This document shows, in pieces, positions 54,490 to 63,079 of a stretch of DNA of 64,000 nucleotides. Within the stretch, counting starts at the first letter, position 1. Each line of letters starts with the position of its first letter. Below the pieces are notes generated by a model. It was given only the letters and a program-made list of their open reading frames with translations. It made no database searches and was not told the DNA's origin. Source of the stretch: DASSFG01 sp035550375. Its GTDB lineage: Bacteria; Planctomycetota; Planctomycetia; Pirellulales; JAICIG01. The DNA lies in NCBI GenBank assembly GCA_035550375.1, contig DASZPH010000020.1:97299-161298 (forward strand), given 5' to 3'. Made by a program: the position numbers and the translations under genes.

Positions 54490-55554
54490 TCAAGAGGGGC
54501 AGCAAAAAACGGCCAACGAAACGGCCGCGGGATCTCGCTTGGCGTCACCAGTTGATGGCTCGGCCCCGTCGCAGGTGTCCGCTCCGGGTGACGTTGCGGT
54601 CGGCGAGCGCGACGGGAATTCGTAATTGATGCCGCAGGGCAACACGGCGCACGCCAGGCCGATCGCCAACACGGAGGCCGGCCAGGCAGAGGACCGCTTC
54701 GGGCCGGCGTCCAAAATCGTCCGCAGCCTTCGTTCGAGGTCATGCACGGCACTCATCGCCGTGGCTTGTCGCATCGCCTCTCGCGGCAGAGGAGCCACGA
54801 AATCGAGCACATCCAGCAGCAGGCCGGCGTACTCGCGGCGGTTCTGCGGCAGACGGTCGAGCACGACTGCGTCGCAACATGCTTCCTCGCACTCTCGCAA
54901 CTGCCGTCCGAGCGAACCCAGGACCGGCAGCCACCAGTAAGCGACGCTTACCGTCAGTTCCAACAGCCTCACCAGGTGGTCGAGACGCCGGATGTGGACG
55001 AGCTCGTGCAGCAGCAGGGCTTCCCTCTGCGAATCGTCGAGGCGCGCCACCAAGGCCTGCGGCAGCATGACGCGAGGACCGTGCCAGCCGGCCATGACCA
55101 GCGGGGGCAATCGGCACGGCACGACGACGATTTCCGGCGGCCGCCGCAGACGAAGCTCGGCGGAAAGACGAGCGGCCAGCGATTGCCATTCAGGGGGCGC
55201 CTCCATGCCGTGGGCCAACAACCGACGAAACTGGCCGTAGCGGCGCCAGGCGGCCCAGCCGGTCGCGCCGGCGCCCACCGACCAGAGGGCAAAAAACGCC
55301 CAGGGCAAGATCTCGCTTCCTGCGACGATTGGCGCGCCGTGGCACCCACACGCGCCGATCGCGCACGACAACCTGGCCGGCAATTCACCCAGGCGTACGC
55401 TCAACAACGGAGGCGTCAGCAGCTTGGCCAGGACGAGTATCCACAACGCGCGGGCCAGGGCAGGACGCCTCAGCCGCCGGTGAGTGAACCGGGCCGCCAG
55501 TCCCAGCGCAAAGGCGAGCAGGAGGTTCGAGACAATCCAAAGCGTCCAGGACAT
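54490..55554 (-). CDS. BlaR1/MecR1-type M56 membrane peptidase
   Basis: 354 aa. Four membrane helices (residues about 5-20, 36-52, 83-105 and 300-320). The zinc site HELVH is in LLLHELVHIRRLDHLVRLLE, with a downstream E/CD motif (ECEEACCDAVVLDRLP). In beta-lactam sensors this protease is triggered by an extracellular domain and destroys the BlaI repressor. Here there is no penicillin-binding sensor domain; the protein ends in a short low-complexity tail, as in many planctomycete M56 proteins. Next to blaI. Confidence 0.9.
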   Translation of the reverse strand: MSWTLWIVSNLLLAFALGLAARFTHRRLRRPALARALWILVLAKLLTPPLLSVRLGELPARLSCAIGACGCHGAPIVAGSEILPWAFFALWSVGAGATGWAAWRRYGQFRRLLAHGMEAPPEWQSLAARLSAELRLRRPPEIVVVPCRLPPLVMAGWHGPRVMLPQALVARLDDSQREALLLHELVHIRRLDHLVRLLELTVSVAYWWLPVLGSLGRQLRECEEACCDAVVLDRLPQNRREYAGLLLDVLDFVAPLPREAMRQATAMSAVHDLERRLRTILDAGPKRSSAWPASVLAIGLACAVLPCGINYEFPSRSPTATSPGADTCDGAEPSTGDAKRDPAAVSLAVFCCPS

Positions 55555-55572
55555 GGCCCCTCCCTTGTTGGT

Positions 55573-56034
55573 CTATTGGTTCGATTTGTGCGTTCGCCTT
55601 GGTTCGCCGGGCGTCACGTCGAGCAGACGGCGCAAATGGGTCCGTTCTTTGGCGGTCAGCTCCCCGCTTTCGACGAGGTAGGTAAGCAAAGGCGTCATCG
55701 AGTTGCCGCTCAGGCGGTCGGCTACGCGACGGAGCTCACCGCCAATGAGGTCGTCTCGCGCGACCAGCGGCTCGAACATCTGGTTGGCTTCGTCCTTCCA
55801 GCGGCGGACAACGCCCTTTGCGACGAGCCTCGCCAAAAGCTTCTGCACAGTGGCAAATTTCGAGCTGCCGCCCTGGGGATAGAGACGATCCCGCAATTCA
55901 CCGATGGTCGCCTTGCCCCGCTGCCACAGCTCTTCCAGCACCTTCAGCTCGGCCGCCGTCACCGACGGCAGAGGGCTTTTAGAGTCAGGTCGAGAGCCTG
56001 AGCGTGATTTCGACTGAGACCTGAAATCCGACAT
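55573..56034 (-). CDS. BlaI/MecI-family transcriptional repressor
   Basis: 153 aa. Winged helix of the PF03965 type: VTAAELKVLEELWQRGKATI, then YPQGGSSKFATVQKLLARLV and the C-terminal dimer helices with LLTYLVESGELTAKERTHLR. It lacks only the classical N-terminus, which is replaced by a Ser-rich stretch (SDFRSQSKSRSGSRPDSKSP). Upstream of the M56 gene by 18 nt, in the typical blaI-blaR1 order, and preceded by a perfect palindrome (56084-56114). Confidence 0.9.
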   Translation of the reverse strand: MSDFRSQSKSRSGSRPDSKSPLPSVTAAELKVLEELWQRGKATIGELRDRLYPQGGSSKFATVQKLLARLVAKGVVRRWKDEANQMFEPLVARDDLIGGELRRVADRLSGNSMTPLLTYLVESGELTAKERTHLRRLLDVTPGEPRRTHKSNQ

Positions 56035-56083
56035 CGGACCACCGACGATGCGAGATCGTTTCCAGGAGCGTTTGCCGCCTGGA

Positions 56084-56130
56084 ATAACGACAAGACGGGT
56101 TGTCTTGTCGTTATGGTAGACAACTTGTCT
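56084..56130. promoter_or_regulatory. Palindromic operator cluster upstream of blaI
   Basis: Perfect 13-bp inverted repeat ATAACGACAAGAC (56084-56096)/GTCTTGTCGTTAT (56102-56114), loop GGGTT. A second AGACAA-C-TTGTCT lies at 56118-56130. Four copies of the half-site GACAA/TTGTC result. BlaI/MecI sites are also tandem dyads with short half-sites, so autoregulation of the blaI unit is likely. Confidence 0.75.
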
Positions 56131-56181
56131 CGTCCGTCAAGGGGCCGAAATGGAATTCGCTTGCTGGGCGCGCCCGGGTTT

Positions 56182-56994
56182 CTAGCTGCGAAACGAGGCT
56201 TTCACCTGAGGTTGCAGCAATATCACCAACGACCAGATGCCCATCGGAATGCTCAGCCAGAAACAAAGCGAGCAGGGCATCAGGGCAAGGATGCTCGCGG
56301 CCACCGCGCCACGATACGACTCACGCTTCATCATCTGTGTCGCGCTGAAGCAAATAAAACCGTTGATGGCAACCAACAAGATAGTGGCAGCAATGGCTCC
56401 GGCGGCGTACGCAGGGTCTCTACCCCGCTGAACCCCGGCAATCACCGTCACAAGGCCGTGGAAGATGCACGAAACGCCGGCAAGCGATCCTGCAACGATC
56501 AGGCCGATGGCCGGCCCGTGAACGCTGATTTGTGCAGAAGGGGTGCGTAGGTTATAGGCAACTACGGCTTGAGTTCCGGCCGACGCCGGCGCCGAGTACG
56601 GATTGGGATCGGGCTGAAAACTGCCCGCTCGCAGCGGCGCCTCCGTGGCGTTCGCCTGGGGAAACAGCTTCGACGCCTGGGCGGCAGGCACCCAGTCCGT
56701 CATCCCCTCTTTCCAGATGAGGTCGTCCGGAGAAACTGCTCCCGATGCTGCGAGCTGCTGCATCTCACTTGCCGTGTAGGGGCCGGCGGTACGGCCCTCA
56801 CGCGCGTAATACCAAGTCCTCGCCGCGCGCGGTTCCGAGGCCGACCCCTGGCAGGCCGTGCACGTCGTGCCGGTAAGCCACGCTCCGCAGCCCGTGCACC
56901 AGAGGCCGGTTGGTCCGCGGCAAAAGGGACACTGTCCGCCGATCGGCCGGCACTCGCGCAGACAACTGCGACATCGATTCGATACCTGGCTCAC
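56182..56994 (-). CDS. Zinc-ribbon / GYF_2 (DUF4339) membrane protein
   Basis: 270 aa from GTG 56994 (AAAGGGG upstream); longer reading to 57429 would overlap the opposite gene start. Two Cys-rich ribbons (CRSCLRECRPIGGQCPFC, CTGCGAWLTGTTCTAC). A GYF_2 domain follows: WYYAREGRTAGPYTASEMQQ, then DDLIWKEGMTDWVPAAQA. Four membrane helices at the C-terminus (IGLIVAGSLAGVSCIFHGLV, YAAGAIAATILLVAINGFIC, SILALMPCSLCFWLSIPMGI and a last one). Probably a membrane-linked adapter. Common planctomycete architecture. Confidence 0.78.
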   Translation of the reverse strand: MSQVSNRCRSCLRECRPIGGQCPFCRGPTGLWCTGCGAWLTGTTCTACQGSASEPRAARTWYYAREGRTAGPYTASEMQQLAASGAVSPDDLIWKEGMTDWVPAAQASKLFPQANATEAPLRAGSFQPDPNPYSAPASAGTQAVVAYNLRTPSAQISVHGPAIGLIVAGSLAGVSCIFHGLVTVIAGVQRGRDPAYAAGAIAATILLVAINGFICFSATQMMKRESYRGAVAASILALMPCSLCFWLSIPMGIWSLVILLQPQVKASFRS

Positions 56995-57226
56995 CGCGCA
57001 GCCCCTTTCCAACGCCAGCCCAAGGGCGCGGGATTCATCCCGCAAGAGGTGGTATAGCTGGAAACAGGCTAACACAATCCATGCGGCCGCACCATCGCGA
57101 GCGCGTGGCAAAACTTTTTTCCTGGACATTCGCAAGATTGCGCCCCACAATACGAATCGCTCTGATGGAAAGACACGTTTTCCAGGCGAACAACTGAACC
57201 GCTGCCAGCCCGCTCTGAGGTAACCC

Positions 57227-58129
57227 ATGTCCCGCTTTCGTCTCCTGCCCGGGGCGCTGATTTTGCTTGCGCACCTGGCGTCCGTCGCGTCGGCCCAGAC
57301 CACGCTCAAGCACAAATTCGCGGAAGGCACGGAGTTCAAAACCCAGGTCTCCCGCAAGGTCGAGCAGACGCTCAAGCTGGGCGGCGCCGACATCCCCACG
57401 AAGGTCGACATGAAGATCGGCACGATCACCAGCTACGGCAAAGCTGACGCCGAGAAGAACGTGCCGGTCGAAACCAAATTCGAGTCCGTCAACGCCAGCC
57501 TTTCGGTGCAAGGTATGACGGTCACGTTCGATTCGGCGAACCCCGACGAGAAGGCGGCGAATCCGCAATTGCAGGTGGTCGTCGACCAGTTTCGCAAGCT
57601 CCACGGCCTGACGATCAACTACGTCGTCAGCCCCGAGAGCAACAAGGTCGTGTCGGTTGAGCGGCCGAAGGGAGAAACGCCCCTCGACCCCGACGATATC
57701 AAGACCCAGTACCAGCAAGAACTCGACATGATCCCGGCAACGCCGTTGAAGCCGGGCGACAAATGGGAGCAAACCGTGCATCAGGATCTGGGCCAGGGCC
57801 AGGTCTTCACGTTCAAGCGGCATTACGAATACGTGGGCGAGGCGCCCGAGTTCGCCACCGTGCCCGGCAGCCGCAAGCTCGACAAGATCACCGCCACGGA
57901 TTCGAGCGTCGACTATTCGATCAAGCAGGGCGGACTGACCGTGAAGTCAAGCGATTTGAAGATCGAGTCGTCGAAGCACGTCTATCTGTTCGATCGGGAA
58001 GCCGGCCGGATGGTCGATACCGACAGCGAGGTGCGCGTGTCGGGCAAGCTCGTGCTGTCGGTCAACAACATGGATCTCGACGCGGTCTTCGACCTCACCA
58101 TGACCACGCGCGAGCAGGAGCCCAAGTGA
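57227..58129 (+). CDS. Secreted DUF6263-like protein
   Basis: 300 aa. Signal peptide (RFRLLPGALILLAHLASVAS, cleaved near ASAQT). The mature beta-rich domain (TTLKHKFAEGTEFKTQVSRK, VEQTLKLGGADIPTKVDMKI, LKPGDKWEQTVHQDLGQGQV) resembles DUF6263. No catalytic motif. Function unknown; abundant class in planctomycetes. Divergent from the GYF_2 gene, with a 232-bp promoter region between. Confidence 0.82.
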   Translation: MSRFRLLPGALILLAHLASVASAQTTLKHKFAEGTEFKTQVSRKVEQTLKLGGADIPTKVDMKIGTITSYGKADAEKNVPVETKFESVNASLSVQGMTVTFDSANPDEKAANPQLQVVVDQFRKLHGLTINYVVSPESNKVVSVERPKGETPLDPDDIKTQYQQELDMIPATPLKPGDKWEQTVHQDLGQGQVFTFKRHYEYVGEAPEFATVPGSRKLDKITATDSSVDYSIKQGGLTVKSSDLKIESSKHVYLFDREAGRMVDTDSEVRVSGKLVLSVNNMDLDAVFDLTMTTREQEPK

Positions 58130-58176
58130 GCTGATCGTCGCAGGCACACGCCGTGTGCCGTCGCCGCGATCTTCGA

Positions 58177-59952
58177 CTATCGCTGCACGTCGGCGAAGGC
58201 GTTCTGTAGCCGCTTGAGCGCCTCGTGCCCGGCGGCTCCGTCCACCACGACGTTCACCCGCACCTCGCTGGTGTTGATCATCTCCAGGTTGATGCCGGCT
58301 TCGGACAACGCCCTGAACATGCGGATCGCCACCCCGGTGTGGCTACGCATGCCGATGCCCGACACAGAAAGCTTGGCCACCCGCGGCGACCCGCTCACCG
58401 GGCCGCAGCCGAGTTGCAGCGCGACGTCTTTGGACGCGGCGACGGCCTTGTCGAAGGCCGCCTGCGGAACCGTGAAGCTGAGGTTGGCTCGGCCGCCGCG
58501 CACGTAACTCTGCACGATCATGTCGACGAAGATGCCGGCCGAGGCCACGTGCTCAAAAACGGCGGCCGCGATGCCCGGTGTGTCGGGCACGTCCGAAATC
58601 GTCACTCGCCCCTGTGTCTCGTCGAGCCGGACGTCGCTGATCGTCAGGTCTTCCATCCCCTGCAGGCGGGCCACGATGGCTGTGGCGTCGCCGTTGCGAT
58701 AGCGATGCGCCTCGTGGGGCGAGCGCACCGCCTCCACCGGCTCCCTGTCGAGCTGAAAAGCCCGGTGCACCGTGCGCAGCGCCGTAAGGCCGTCGTCTCG
58801 TGAAACCAGGACCGAGATCTTGATTTCGCTGGTGGAAATCATTTCGATGTTCACGTTTGAGTCGGCCAGGGCCCGGAACATTTTTTGGGCCACGCCGGTT
58901 TGCGTGGCCATGCCCAGGCCGACGACCGAGACCTTCGAGACGTTGTCGTCGTGCGTGTAGCCCTCCGCGCCCAGTTCCTCACCCGCTGCCGACACGGCCT
59001 GCAAGGTGACCGGCAGGTCGTCTCGCAGCACGGTGAACGAAATGTCGGCCTTGGCGTCGCTGCCGACGTTCTGCACGATCATGTCGACCGAAATATTTTT
59101 GGCGGCGATCTTCGAGAAGATGGCGTGGCTCGTCCCCGGCCGATCGGGGACGCCGAGAATGGTCACTCGGGCCTCGTTCTTCACCAGCGTGGCGCCGCCG
59201 ACGGCCTGGCCCGGCGCCTCAGGCTCGGCCACGATCATCGTCCCCGGAATGTCGGAAAAACTGCTCCTTACGTGGATCGGCACCGAGAACTTCTTGGCGA
59301 ACTCGATCGAGCGGCTGTGCATGACCCCGGCCCCCAGGCTGGCCAGCTCCAGCATCTCGTCGTAGCTGACTTGCTTCACGCGCCGCGCTTCGGGCAGCAC
59401 GCGGGGGTCGGTCGTGTAGACGCCGTCGACGTCGGTGTAGATCTCGCAGGCGTCGGCGCCGAGCACGGCCGCCAGAGCCACCGCCGTGGTGTCGCTGCCG
59501 CCGCGACCCAGGGTGGTGATGTTCGATTCTTCGTCGACCCCCTGAAAGCCGGCGGCGATGACGATCTTTCCCTCGTCCAGCGCGCGGCGCAGGCGGTCGG
59601 TCGAGATGGAGTGGATGCGGGCCTTGGTGTGCGTGCTGTCCGTCTTGATGCCGATCTGCGCCCCGGTCATGCTGATCGCCTTCGAGCCGAGCGATTCGAT
59701 GGCCATGGCCACGAGCGCCACGCTCACTTGCTCCCCCGTCGAGAGCAGCATGTCCATTTCCCGGGCTGGCGGGCTTTCGGTGATCTCTTTAGCCAGCTCG
59801 ATCAGCAGGTCGGTGTTGTGGCCCATCGCGCTGACCACAACGACCACCCGGTTGCCTTCCTGCTGGGCGCGGATCGCCTTGCGCGCGGCCGCCAGGATCT
59901 TTTTGCTGTCGGCGACGCTGGTGCCGCCGAACTTCTGGACGATTAAGGGCAT
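58177..59952 (-). CDS. lysC: Aspartate kinase with two pairs of ACT domains
   Basis: 591 aa. Phosphorylates aspartate, the first step toward Lys, Met, Thr and diaminopimelate. Kinase domain with KFGGTSVADSKKI, VVVVVSAMGHNTDLLIELA and GRGGSDTTAVALAAVLGADA. ACT pairs at about 265-420 (VSVVGLGMATQTGVAQKMFR, NVNIEMISTSEIKISVLVSR) and 430-590 (LSVSGIGMRSHTGVAIRMFR, GINLEMINTSEVRVNVVVDG). The usual enzyme has two ACT domains; this four-ACT form is known in cyanobacteria and planctomycetes, where the extra pair may broaden feedback control. ATG 59952. Strong identity. Confidence 0.95.
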   Translation of the reverse strand: MPLIVQKFGGTSVADSKKILAAARKAIRAQQEGNRVVVVVSAMGHNTDLLIELAKEITESPPAREMDMLLSTGEQVSVALVAMAIESLGSKAISMTGAQIGIKTDSTHTKARIHSISTDRLRRALDEGKIVIAAGFQGVDEESNITTLGRGGSDTTAVALAAVLGADACEIYTDVDGVYTTDPRVLPEARRVKQVSYDEMLELASLGAGVMHSRSIEFAKKFSVPIHVRSSFSDIPGTMIVAEPEAPGQAVGGATLVKNEARVTILGVPDRPGTSHAIFSKIAAKNISVDMIVQNVGSDAKADISFTVLRDDLPVTLQAVSAAGEELGAEGYTHDDNVSKVSVVGLGMATQTGVAQKMFRALADSNVNIEMISTSEIKISVLVSRDDGLTALRTVHRAFQLDREPVEAVRSPHEAHRYRNGDATAIVARLQGMEDLTISDVRLDETQGRVTISDVPDTPGIAAAVFEHVASAGIFVDMIVQSYVRGGRANLSFTVPQAAFDKAVAASKDVALQLGCGPVSGSPRVAKLSVSGIGMRSHTGVAIRMFRALSEAGINLEMINTSEVRVNVVVDGAAGHEALKRLQNAFADVQR

Positions 59953-60027
59953 CTGTTCGCGTTTGAGGAAATATGAACGAAACTACCACGCTAACACCCG
60001 CGCCAGATTCGATCAATAGTTCACGCG

Positions 60028-60318
60028 TCAATACGCAATCCCGAACGTCCCCAGCGCGTTGTTGCTCTGCTTGAACCAGGTCAAACTGCCGTCCACGCTG
60101 ATCGTCGTCGGCTCGTCGTTGCCCGTGGCGACGGCGACCAGGCTCAACCCATCACCGGGCAGCAGGTAGACGTAGCCGCTGAACCACACCGCTTCGTAAC
60201 CGCCCTGCTGAAAGTTCGCTGAAAAGCTTCCCAGGTCGGCGTCGCGTCCGCAACTGGACGCAGGGGCTGGCCAGGATGCCGATCCGCGAACGCCAAGCCA
60301 TCCTTGATGCGTTGGCCA
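60028..60318 (-). pseudogene. C-terminal fragment of a phage-module protein without start codon
   Basis: Open frame of 96 codons ending TGA at 60028 (minus), with a stop at 60319 just before it and no usable start codon. The C-terminus reads GYEAVWFSGYVYLLPGDGLS, then GSLTWFKQSNNALGTFGIAY. It is the downstream end of the minus-strand phage module and probably lost its 5' part. Family not recognised. Confidence 0.5.
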
Positions 60319-60361
60319 TCAGCGGGCGCGGGATCGAGCGGCCAGGTCCGGGTCGCCCTTT

Positions 60362-60643
60362 TTAGCGACGGCGGCCGACGCCCGCAATCCGGCGCCGAGA
60401 CTGGGTTGCCTTGCTCTCCGTCCGCGGAAGGCCTCCGCCGCCGTTTCCCGCGGCCGCCGCGGCAGCCCTTCCAGCCGGCGTCGATCGACGGCCGCTCAAA
60501 AACGCGACGGTGGCCAGCGCCGCCAGAACCGGCGGCCTTCGAAGGGCGCCGCTTTCGGCGACGGGCGATCGCCCGCCGCTGGTTTCAGCGACGCCGACGT
60601 CCCCGCCGCCCAATTGCGCGTCTCTGCAGGAGATTCGCGTCAT
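60362..60643 (-). CDS. Possible small Gly/Ala/Arg-rich phage-module protein
   Basis: 93 aa. A TAGGAG ribosome site (shared with the previous stop) precedes ATG 60643. The first 35 residues look ordinary; the rest is low-complexity (GRAAAAAAGNGGGG). A plus-strand ORF covers the same bases, so this may be a chance reading frame. Kept for its spacing, 13 nt after the preceding gene. Confidence 0.35.
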   Translation of the reverse strand: MTRISCRDAQLGGGDVGVAETSGGRSPVAESGALRRPPVLAALATVAFLSGRRSTPAGRAAAAAAGNGGGGLPRTESKATQSRRRIAGVGRRR

Positions 60644-60656
60644 TCGTGGTTCGCTC

Positions 60657-61364
60657 CTACAAATTCGCCGGCCAGGGATTGGGATTACCGATCAGCGGCG
60701 TGAGCGATTCAAACTCGTAGTGCCATGACACCTTGAAATTCTTGTAAGCCGCGAACTCGGCGATGCCCTGCCGGTCGGGCGCCTCGGTGTCGAGCTCGGT
60801 CTTGTCCGGCAGCAGGGCCGCCGGCCAGATGGGAATGCCCACGTCGAAGCCGATCAGCGGCTGCCAGTCGTAACCGGTGGCGTGCCCCTCTTGGGTCACT
60901 TTGAAGGTGCTGAGCTGCTTCCAGAGCTGCTGCACGGGCAGCCCGACAACGGGTTCCAGCCAGCCGATCACCGGCACGCCGCCGCGGAACTTGAGCGACT
61001 CGTGATAATCGACCAGCGTGTGGCCCTCGATCACGGGGATTTCGGCCGCCACCTTGGCCGTGTAACTGGCGAAGCCGACCCGCTCCGCCGGCTTGCCGCC
61101 GGGAAACGAGGGAGCTTGCACCACGCGCGTGCCGCCCAGGCTATTGGCCGACAGCAGTTGCGAGGCGCTGGGCGTGCCGTCCGGCAGGTAGAGGATCAGG
61201 TCTTGCCCGTGGATCGCGTAGGCGGCCATCAGGGCGGCAATCTGGGCGTTGATGTCGGTCAGGCCCACCTGGCTGGTGAGCATGCCCGTGATGCTCCAGG
61301 TTTCCAGCACGGCGATCGGCACCTTGGCCTCGTTCTCGATGATCGTGCGAAGGGCAGCGTGCAT
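60657..61364 (-). CDS. Phage tail-module protein (second gene or frameshifted half)
   Basis: 235 aa if begun at ATG 61364. Reads NEAKVPIAVLETWSITGMLT, then GQDLILYLPDGTPSASQLLS and RVVQAPSFPGGKPAERVGFA, with a C-terminal strand region SWHYEFESLTPLIGNPNPWP. It overlaps the tail-tube-like ORF by 106 nt in another frame and has only a weak ribosome site. So it is either translationally coupled to it or the two are one gene broken by a single-base change. Function unknown, structural role inferred from position. Confidence 0.55.
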   Translation of the reverse strand: MHAALRTIIENEAKVPIAVLETWSITGMLTSQVGLTDINAQIAALMAAYAIHGQDLILYLPDGTPSASQLLSANSLGGTRVVQAPSFPGGKPAERVGFASYTAKVAAEIPVIEGHTLVDYHESLKFRGGVPVIGWLEPVVGLPVQQLWKQLSTFKVTQEGHATGYDWQPLIGFDVGIPIWPAALLPDKTELDTEAPDRQGIAEFAAYKNFKVSWHYEFESLTPLIGNPNPWPANL

Positions 61365-62044
61365 TCCAGTTCGACGGTAAAATCCTGGAACGGGAACTGC
61401 GTGGCGGTCTGCGAATTGTGGAAGCGATCGGTGATCGGGTGGTTGTCGATCGTGAGTGTCCAGTCCTTCACGGCGCGCGAGGTGCCGGCCAGAGTCAACA
61501 CCGCGCTCGACCACATGAACGGCGAGTCGGTCGGGTAGGTGAGCGCCGGAAGCGTTCCCGAGTTGCCGACGGTTTCCGTCTGGGCAACCAGCGAGAGCAC
61601 GCACTTCATCGCCTGCCCCTGTTGGCAACTGAATACCGCCTTGCTGACGTTCACCCCGCTGTAGGTGAAGACCTTCGCCTTGCGGTCGCTGGTGACGTAG
61701 AAGCCTTGGAGGTTGCTCCCGTAGTTGGTGTTCGTCTCGGCGAAGGGGTACGTGTACGGATTGCTCGAACCCGTTTTCGTGCCGCCCATGATGAACGGCA
61801 GCATGGCGGCCAGCGGGGTGTAGGTGGGGATGATCTCCACGTCGCCGGCGACCGTAATCATGCCGTCGCCCGTGGTCTCGTGGATGCGCTGCCGAGTGCC
61901 ACGAAGCCCTTCTGTCATCACGCGGGATCGGGTTGCCTTGAGCTGGTCGCCGCCGGGCCCCAGTTCGCATGCCACGGTTACGGGGTTGGCCGCGCCGAAG
62001 CCCCACTGTGCCTGTACGCCTAACGATGCGGGGGAATTGGACAT
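61259..62044 (-). CDS. Phage tail tube-like protein
   Basis: 261 aa. AGAGGAG lies 8 nt before ATG 62044. MSNSPASLGVQAQWGFGAAN, then a beta-rich body (DVEIIPTYTPLAAMLPFIMG, AVLTLAGTSRAVKDWTLTID), typical of major tail tube proteins. The last 30 residues (after VELECTLPFA) turn Arg/Ser/Pro-rich and look out of frame, which fits a frameshift near 61340-61365 joining it to the ORF at 60657. Confidence 0.6.
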   Translation of the reverse strand: MSNSPASLGVQAQWGFGAANPVTVACELGPGGDQLKATRSRVMTEGLRGTRQRIHETTGDGMITVAGDVEIIPTYTPLAAMLPFIMGGTKTGSSNPYTYPFAETNTNYGSNLQGFYVTSDRKAKVFTYSGVNVSKAVFSCQQGQAMKCVLSLVAQTETVGNSGTLPALTYPTDSPFMWSSAVLTLAGTSRAVKDWTLTIDNHPITDRFHNSQTATQFPFQDFTVELECTLPFARSSRTRPRCRSPCWKPGASRACSPARWA

Positions 62045-62114
62045 TTATCGTCTCCTCTGATGGTTGGCTTTGTGGTCGGTTCTGGGGATTTAGGTTCGAG
62101 GTCCTGTCTTGGGC

Positions 62115-62645
62115 TCAGCCACGGGTGCGGCGTAGCGTGAAGCGGAGCGTCATCGCACCGACAAAAACTTGATCCTTCTGCCAGCGCGACCAGTCGACGA
62201 TCGGTCCGTATTCGACAAAGCACGTATCGAAGGTGATCGTGCCGCTGGTGTAATACGTTCCGGTCACCACGTAGGGCTGGTGACGAAAAACGTCGCTGAT
62301 AGTCTGCCGCCAGCCGAGGTAAAGATCGTCGTTCGCTTCCGGTTCGCTGACGCCGCCGCTGTTCACGTCCTTCGCCGCAAACACGATCGTCAGCGGGTAG
62401 CCGATGTCGTCGCGGTTGTTGAGGCCGCCCAGGTCGGCTTCCTTGTCCGCGTAGATGATCAAGATGCCGGGGTATGCGTGCAGGCCGGCTGGCGTCGGCG
62501 CCTGTCCGGTAAAATCTCCCGCGTAGGGAACCTTTCGCACACGCACGCTGTCGCTGACGATGCCGGTGATTCGCGTTCCCAGCAAGCCGACGATCGTCGC
62601 CTGGACGGAGTGAGCCAACGCGGCATGGGGGCTATTGTAGGTCAT
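62115..62645 (-). CDS. Phage tail terminator/completion-like protein
   Basis: 176 aa. Order and length fit a tail terminator or head-tail completion protein: SVQATIVGLLGTRITGIVSD, then a long beta-rich part (YPLTIVFAAKDVNSGGVSEP, YGPIVDWSRWQKDQVFVGAM) ending RFTLRRTRG. Starts 4 nt inside the upstream gene (ATGA overlap), so it is coupled to it. Confidence 0.5.
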   Translation of the reverse strand: MTYNSPHAALAHSVQATIVGLLGTRITGIVSDSVRVRKVPYAGDFTGQAPTPAGLHAYPGILIIYADKEADLGGLNNRDDIGYPLTIVFAAKDVNSGGVSEPEANDDLYLGWRQTISDVFRHQPYVVTGTYYTSGTITFDTCFVEYGPIVDWSRWQKDQVFVGAMTLRFTLRRTRG

Positions 62646-62992
62646 ACCAGCAGCTCGACTCCTCGATCGGCAACCGTTTCGAGCATGGCGTCCATCGCTT
62701 CGTCGCTCACGTCCTCACTCGCGTCGATGCTCATGAACGCCTCCCGATCGCCGACGTCGCTGGCGGCAGACTGAAACGCGGCGCCTGATTCAATCAGCAG
62801 CGAGTGAGTGTCGCCGATTTTCTCGCGCGGCGACGCCACCGCGGCGAAGTTGACGCCAGTCGACTTCTGGGCCAGCTCGATGCAGTCCTTGAACGCGGGC
62901 GCGAAGCTTCCGTAACACAGCGCCTGAACCATCTCGGCCGTTTCGGCGCCAAGCTGTTCGGAGGGAACGGTGGTGAGGTCGGCGCGATTCAT
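62642..62992 (-). CDS. Phage-module protein, function unknown
   Basis: 116 aa. Start set at 62992 (MNRADLTTVPSEQLGAETAE) because it stands 9 nt after the GCGAGCGA element, exactly as the ATG of the gene at 63433 does; ATG 63001 lies too near. Mostly helical; NFAAVASPREKIGDTHSLLI in the middle. No family recognised; position suggests a connector or tail-completion role. Confidence 0.55.
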   Translation of the reverse strand: MNRADLTTVPSEQLGAETAEMVQALCYGSFAPAFKDCIELAQKSTGVNFAAVASPREKIGDTHSLLIESGAAFQSAASDVGDREAFMSIDASEDVSDEAMDAMLETVADRGVELLV

Positions 62993-63002
62993 GAGGCTCA
63001 TT

Positions 63003-63079
63003 CGCTCGCGGTCTAAGCTTGGCTTTGGAGTCAAACCGAAGACCCAAGGCCCAAAGCCTAAGACCTCCGGCGCGGCCGG
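63003..63079. repeat. Duplicated intergenic spacer, copy A
   Basis: Contains CGCTCGCGGTCT at 63003-63014, then CGAAGACCCAAGGCC and CCTAAGAC, and ends GGCCGGCTATG at the next stop codon. The same layout recurs at 63444-63539 with substitutions and longer middle. Confidence 0.6.

Noticed and set aside
54742..56001. Plus-strand ORF (419 codons) opposite BlaR1/BlaI
   Set aside because: Both minus-strand genes have intact family motifs (HELVH, winged helix). The plus product is Gln/Arg/His-rich and unrecognisable.
58885..59946. Plus-strand ORF (353 codons) opposite aspartate kinase
   Set aside because: Antisense frame of a strongly conserved gene; His/Arg/Gly-rich product with no signal.
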